This document shows positions 63,438-64,000 of a stretch of 64,000 bases of DNA, piece after piece. Source of the stretch: GCA-002793235 sp965267355 (GTDB lineage Bacteria; Bacteroidota; Bacteroidia; Flavobacteriales_E; Vicingaceae); NCBI GenBank assembly GCA_965267355.1, contig OZ253956.1, positions 930,001-994,000 on the forward strand, read 5' to 3'. The notes under the pieces are model-generated. The model was not told the DNA's origin. It saw only the letters and a list, made by a program, of their open reading frames with translations, and did no database searches. The position numbers and the translations under genes are program-made. How positions within the stretch are numbered: the first letter of the stretch is position 1; each line of letters opens with the position of its first letter.

Positions 63438-64000
63438 GTGGATTCAGCAAACAAATATTGCAATAGCTTAACCCGGTACCAGCGTTTTAAGACCAGAGAA
63501 GTAATGGTTGGTTCTGTTGGAATAGGAGGTGATAATCCTATTCGTGTGCAGAGTATGACCACAACCGATACTATGGATACCCAAGCAACAGTTGAGCAAT
63601 CCATTAGAATGATAGATGCTGGTTGTGAGTTGGTAAGAATTACTGCTCCAAGTAAAAAGGAGGCAGAAAACTTAGCTAACATCAAAGCAGAACTTCGTAA
63701 AAGAGGTTATGATACTCCATTGGTTGCCGATATTCACTTTACACCCAACGCTGCAGAAATAGCAGCTAGAATTGTTGAAAAGGTAAGGGTAAATCCAGGC
63801 AACTATGCTGATAAAAAGAAGTTTGAGGAGATTGAGTATACCGATGAATCTTACCAAGCAGAGTTAGATAGAATTAGAGAACGATTTATTCCCTTAGTTG
63901 AGATTTGTAAGGAACATGGAACAGTTATGCGAATTGGAACCAACCATGGTTCTTTGTCTGATAGAATAATGAGTCGATACGGTGATACACCACTGGGAAT
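63438..64000 (+). CDS. ispG: 4-hydroxy-3-methylbut-2-enyl diphosphate synthase, truncated by window end
   Basis: 188 codons from GTG 63438 to the window edge. The translated N-terminus (VDSANKYCNSLTRYQRFKTR) continues into the conserved core: EVMVGSVGIGGDNPIRVQSM, TDTMDTQATVEQ, AGCELVRITAPS, PLVADIHFTPNAAEIAAR, KVRVNPGNYAD and RIGTNHGSLSDRIMSRYGDT. IspG (GcpE) reduces MEcPP to HMBPP with a 4Fe-4S cluster in the MEP pathway. The Bacteroidetes enzyme carries a long insert after the TIM barrel, which is outside the window. GTG is preferred over the ATG at 63504, which would remove conserved residues. Confidence 0.94.
   Translation, partial: MDSANKYCNSLTRYQRFKTREVMVGSVGIGGDNPIRVQSMTTTDTMDTQATVEQSIRMIDAGCELVRITAPSKKEAENLANIKAELRKRGYDTPLVADIHFTPNAAEIAARIVEKVRVNPGNYADKKKFEEIEYTDESYQAELDRIRERFIPLVEICKEHGTVMRIGTNHGSLSDRIMSRYGDTPLG

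Noticed and set aside
1..64000. tRNA, rRNA, CRISPR arrays, insertion sequences or prophage genes
   Set aside because: I found no cloverleaf, no regularly spaced repeats, no transposase or integrase motif and no phage structural genes; gaps between genes are all under 300 bases.

Overview
The window looks like chromosomal DNA of a Bacteroidetes bacterium, most probably a marine or aquatic member of Flavobacteriales or a near relative. Base composition is AT-rich. Several large secreted proteins end in type IX secretion (T9SS) sorting domains. HU-CCDC81/SPOR, DUF5689, TonB-receptor, LytTR and CHU_C families are present. At least a dozen genes carry the Bacteroidetes -7 promoter element TAnnTTTG, and Shine-Dalgarno-like sites are scarce. 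I see no tRNA, rRNA, CRISPR array, prophage or insertion sequence, and no gene-free stretch over 300 bases; the largest gap, about 250 bases at 30048-30297, is a divergent promoter region.

Layout. 1-4.7 kb: partial lepA, metF, a VOC protein, an M42 peptidase and asd. 4.8-11 kb: two large secreted proteins, one with lamin-tail domains and one with a nidogen-like domain and a type B T9SS tail, converging on a strong terminator. 11.2-16.6 kb: a von Willebrand A protein, dxr, rseP, a secreted unknown and a polysaccharide deacetylase. 16.6-20.1 kb: a minus-strand run kdsB, HU/SPOR protein, GNAT, SGNH hydrolase. 20.1-23.5 kb: dprA, cold-shock protein and acs. 23.5-32.6 kb: a divergent locus with a TonB receptor, two DUF5689 lipoproteins and a T9SS OB-fold protein on one side and two secreted endonuclease/exonuclease/phosphatase (EEP) enzymes on the other; this resembles an extracellular nucleic-acid or phosphoester scavenging unit. 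32.6-39 kb: a histidine kinase with a doubled sensor, hemW (carrying a small palindromic insert in frame), a cyclase, an Lrp/AsnC regulator and small membrane or lipoprotein genes. 39-41.9 kb: a propeller histidine kinase and LytTR response regulator pair. 42-47.9 kb: a tight six-gene operon (MMPL-type exporter, rfbA-like, SDR epimerase, prenyl synthase, 2Fe-2S ferredoxin, unknown). 48-51.6 kb: a peptide-type solute-binding lipoprotein and a 588-residue oxidoreductase-like protein. 51.7-59.1 kb: a TetR-controlled tripartite RND efflux operon. 59.1-64 kb: a 1369-residue T9SS protein and the start of ispG.

The most interesting regulatory signal is a 29-base sequence present twice (26 of 29 identical by eye). 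One copy lies just upstream of the histidine kinase/LytTR operon and the other in the divergent region between the 1369-residue T9SS gene and ispG. Each contains two direct repeats beginning ACCG spaced 21 bases apart, the geometry of LytTR-domain operators. This suggests an autoregulated LytTR system with a distant target in the window. A second candidate operator is a perfect 9-base inverted repeat in front of the tetR efflux operon.
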